From Synergistaceae bacterium (lineage in GTDB: Bacteria; Synergistota; Synergistia; Synergistales; Aminobacteriaceae): 64,000 nt of DNA. This document shows positions 62,251 through 64,000 of this stretch, piece by piece. How positions within the stretch are numbered: position 1 is the stretch's first letter; each line of letters starts with the position of its first letter. The stretch is taken from contig JAHDKR010000004.1 of the NCBI GenBank assembly GCA_018436785.1, forward strand, positions 30,994 through 94,993, read 5' to 3'. The notes under the pieces were generated by a model. The model saw only the letters and a list, made by a program, of their open reading frames with translations. It did no database searches and was not told the origin of the DNA. The translations under genes were made by a program, and so were the position numbers.

Positions 62251-62264
62251 GCGCTGTACAGCGC
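62251..62264 (+). promoter_or_regulatory. 14-bp perfect palindrome upstream of proS
   Basis: GCGCTGTACAGCGC lies in the 83-bp gap before proS, followed by a short CCCC-GAAAC-GGGG hairpin. A dimeric regulator site is possible; it is not a T-box and no tRNA-like specifier is visible. Confidence 0.35.
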
Positions 62265-62310
62265 TTGATACTCCCCGAAACGGGGGATACGGAAAACAGG
62301 AGGAAGAGAA

Positions 62311-63750
62311 ATGGCACGGAACATAACATCGAGAACGGAAGACTATTCCCAGTGGTATCTCGACATCATCAAGGTCGCAGAGCTGGCGGACTACGCGCCT
62401 GTCAGGGGCTGTATGGTCATACGCCCTACGGGGTACGCGCTCTGGGAATCCATCCAGCGTCATTTCGACGACGCGTTTAAAGAAACGGGACACGTGAACG
62501 CCTACTTCCCCCTTTTGATCCCGAACTCATTCCTTGAGAAAGAGGCGGAGCATGTGGAAGGGTTCGCCCCGGAGTGCGCTGTGGTCACGCATGCGGGGGG
62601 CGAAGAGCTTGAGGAGCCCCTGATCGTCCGTCCGACGTCCGAAACGGTGATCGGCCACATGTACAGCAAGTGGATCCAGTCGTGGCGCGACCTTCCCATC
62701 CTCATCAACCAGTGGGCGAACGTGATGCGCTGGGAGAAGCGTCCCCGGCTCTTCCTTCGTACGTCCGAGTTCCTCTGGCAGGAGGGGCATACCGCCCACG
62801 CCACCAGGGAAGAGGCAATGGAAGAGACGCTGAAAATGCTCGAAGTCTACCGCAGAATCATGACGGACATTCTCGCGCTGCCGGTGATACCCGGAGAAAA
62901 AACGGAGGGGGAGCGCTTCCCCGGCGCCGCCAATACCTATACATGCGAGACCATGATGAGCGATAAAAAGGCGCTTCAGGCGGGAACAAGCCACTTCCTC
63001 GGGCAAAATTTCGCCAAGGCCTTCGAAATTCAGTTCCAAAACCAGGACGGCAATCTCGAATACGCTTGGACGACGAGCTGGGGAGCCTCTACACGTCTTA
63101 TCGGCGCGATCATCATGACGCATTCCGATGACGACGGCCTCATTCTGCCGCCGCGCGTTGCTCCTGTAAAGGTCGCAATCCTTCCCATCAGCACTGACGA
63201 CGAGATGATTGCGTCCACCCTTCTTCCCAAGGCGGCCGAGATCTCCGCGCAGCTCGACTCTCGCCTCGGAGGGCGGTTCACAGTGGTGGACAAACAGTTC
63301 CACCTTCGCCCGGGCGACAGATTCTTTTCGCACCTTCAGAGGGGCGTGCCTCTTCGTATCGAGCTGGGAGAGAAGGAGCTCGCCTCCGGAACGGCGCGCG
63401 TCGTCAGGAGAGACACGGGCGCGAAGGTCGATATTCCGCTCGATGCTCTCGCCGAGAGAATCCCGCAGCTTCTTGAGGAAATCCATACAGCCCTCTATGA
63501 GAAAGCCCTTGCCTTCCGGAAGGAGAACACCCGTTTCGTTTCCGGTTACGAAGAGTTCAAGTCGGCGATAGAGGAGCAGGGCGGTTTTGTCGAGACATTC
63601 TTTGCGGGAACCTCCGACGACGAAAAGAAGATCAAGGAGGAGACCGGCGCCACGGCCCGCTGCATGCCGCTGGAGTCGAGTGAAACAGGAGTGTGCATGC
63701 TGACGGGGAAGACCGGCGCCAGGCGGACTCTATTCGCAAAGGCGTACTAA
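62311..63750 (+). CDS. proS: prolyl-tRNA synthetase, archaeal/eukaryotic type
   Basis: A 479-aa class II synthetase. VIRPTGYALWESIQRHFDDAF is motif 1, VRPTSETVIGHMYSKWIQSWRDLP and LRTSEFLWQEGHTAHAT are motif 2 and its neighbours, and the class II motif 3 is AWTTSWGASTRLIGAI. The anticodon-binding domain and a C-terminal domain ending RRTLFAKAY follow. It lacks the bacterial editing insertion. It starts after AGGAGGAAG. The C-terminal end has two cysteines (R-C-M, V-C-M) in the place of a zinc site that is only partly kept. Confidence 0.96.
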   Translation: MARNITSRTEDYSQWYLDIIKVAELADYAPVRGCMVIRPTGYALWESIQRHFDDAFKETGHVNAYFPLLIPNSFLEKEAEHVEGFAPECAVVTHAGGEELEEPLIVRPTSETVIGHMYSKWIQSWRDLPILINQWANVMRWEKRPRLFLRTSEFLWQEGHTAHATREEAMEETLKMLEVYRRIMTDILALPVIPGEKTEGERFPGAANTYTCETMMSDKKALQAGTSHFLGQNFAKAFEIQFQNQDGNLEYAWTTSWGASTRLIGAIIMTHSDDDGLILPPRVAPVKVAILPISTDDEMIASTLLPKAAEISAQLDSRLGGRFTVVDKQFHLRPGDRFFSHLQRGVPLRIELGEKELASGTARVVRRDTGAKVDIPLDALAERIPQLLEEIHTALYEKALAFRKENTRFVSGYEEFKSAIEEQGGFVETFFAGTSDDEKKIKEETGATARCMPLESSETGVCMLTGKTGARRTLFAKAY

Positions 63751-63798
63751 CCTCAAGAAGACTTTTGATTTGGAAAATAAAAAAGCCGCAATTACGAG

Positions 63799-63826
63799 TT
63801 GACAACCCCTGCAAAAGTGGTATTAT
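63799..63826 (+). promoter_or_regulatory. strong sigma-70-type promoter, probably of an rRNA operon
   Basis: TTGACA at 63799-63804, a 16-bp spacer, and TATTAT at 63821-63826. No reading frame with a good start follows inside the window. Confidence 0.75.
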
Positions 63827-63833
63827 ACCCCTC

Positions 63834-63845
63834 GCATCTTTGAAA
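63834..63845 (+). promoter_or_regulatory. boxA-like antitermination site
   Basis: GCATCTTTGAAA resembles the rRNA boxA (TGYTCTTTGAAA of Firmicutes). It sits about 10 bp after the -10 of the promoter above. Confidence 0.5.
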
Positions 63846-63910
63846 CGGCGCGCTCTTCAGGCCGCCCGAGCGGCGGCGGGAAAGAGCGGGGACGGAAGCG
63901 AAAAGTAAAG

Positions 63911-63934
63911 TTGAAGTTGAAGTTGAAGTTGAAG
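63911..63934 (+). repeat. four tandem copies of the hexamer TTGAAG
   Basis: Four perfect TTGAAG units, flanked by the variants GTAAAG and CAGAAG. It lies in the putative rRNA leader and also forms an uninterrupted codon frame, but no start codon with an RBS precedes it. Confidence 0.85.
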
Positions 63935-64000
63935 CAGAAGTTCCCGAGCAGAACCTTGACAGTTTTATAAGAGCGAGAAGAAGAGGTAAAGAGGCGTTCC

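Larger units (their letters stand above)
63827..64000 (+). ncRNA. probable rRNA-operon leader, continues past the window
   Basis: From the promoter to the window end no coding gene is seen. The stretch contains the boxA-like site, an inverted GGCCGCCCGAGCGGC-type hairpin (about 63860), the hexamer repeat and ACCTTGACAG followed by purine-rich sequence, all usual in a 16S rRNA leader. The 16S gene itself is not in the window. Confidence 0.5.

Noticed and set aside
63860..63905. A tRNA gene near the right edge
   Set aside because: There is a GC hairpin but no T-loop or anticodon-arm pattern, so tRNA is not supported.
63905..63970. A small protein containing the LK repeat encoded by the TTGAAG hexamers
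   Set aside because: No start codon with a ribosome-binding site precedes it and it lies in a putative rRNA leader.

Overview
The window looks like a chromosomal segment of a GC-rich diderm (LPS-making) bacterium, most likely a member of the Synergistota. Pointers are Kdo, heptose and Lpt genes (an LPS outer membrane), an outer-membrane porin carrying an S-layer-homology (SLH) domain together with csaB (the enzyme that pyruvylates the SLH ligand), a DUF5693 gene next to csaB, and an archaeal/eukaryotic-type ProRS. The phylum is inferred from gene content; no 16S rRNA sequence lies in the window.

Layout. (1) 1-12.4 kb, + strand: the end of a possible lipid-A-related gene, then kdsA, kdsD/kpsF, waaA, an unrecognised 415-aa protein, kdsB with an in-frame 27-bp repeat tail, an ELM1-type glycosyltransferase, three more glycosyltransferases, and an fdtA-fdtB-fdtC-like aminodeoxysugar set, followed by an AT-richer sugar formyltransferase (to 13.3 kb). 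(2) 13.3-17.4 kb, - strand: a GT10 (fucosyltransferase-like) enzyme, a methyltransferase-like protein, and an SGNH/MBOAT O-acetylation pair. (3) 17.5-23.4 kb: a GT4, gmd and fcl (GDP-L-fucose), hldE on the - strand and a heptosyltransferase. (4) 23.7-29.8 kb: the SLH porin, a secreted protein of a family with a second member at 36.7 kb, a RelBE-type toxin-antitoxin pair, pfkA, a DUF4392 protein, an ECF S component and a small anchored protein. (5) 30-40 kb: rho, a LysM/M23 peptidase, pyrG, three unrecognised secreted proteins, and lptC-like and lptD-like genes. (6) 40-46 kb: greA (-), rnj, uppP, DUF4321, maf, DUF5693. (7) 46.1-55.8 kb: csaB, a split transketolase pair whose N subunit has lost the cofactor residues, ftsE, ftsX, an EnvC-like M23 protein, ctpA, a YibQ-like deacetylase-fold protein, purA and rimI. 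(8) 55.8-64 kb: a tandem Usp protein (-), an LpxL-like acyltransferase, a YqgF/RuvC-fold protein, cheX, a dicarboxylate symporter (-), a PlpD-type patatin/beta-barrel protein, proS, and a strong promoter plus boxA-like leader that probably drives an rRNA operon just past the right edge.

How it fits together. Most of the window serves the cell envelope: Kdo and heptose supply for the LPS inner core, sugar nucleotides (GDP-fucose and, presumably, a dTDP-3-amino-3,6-dideoxyhexose) with the transferases that would use them, Lpt components for LPS export, an SLH porin that could be tethered to pyruvylated wall polymer made by CsaB, and an FtsEX/EnvC/CtpA set for wall remodelling. Many adjacent genes overlap by 4 bp (ATGA or GTGA), so much of the content is likely translated from long operons.

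The most unusual items are the pseudo-transketolase fused by position to the csaB/ftsEX operon, the unrecognised protein inside the Kdo cluster, the repeat tail on KdsB, and the pair of paralogous secreted proteins.
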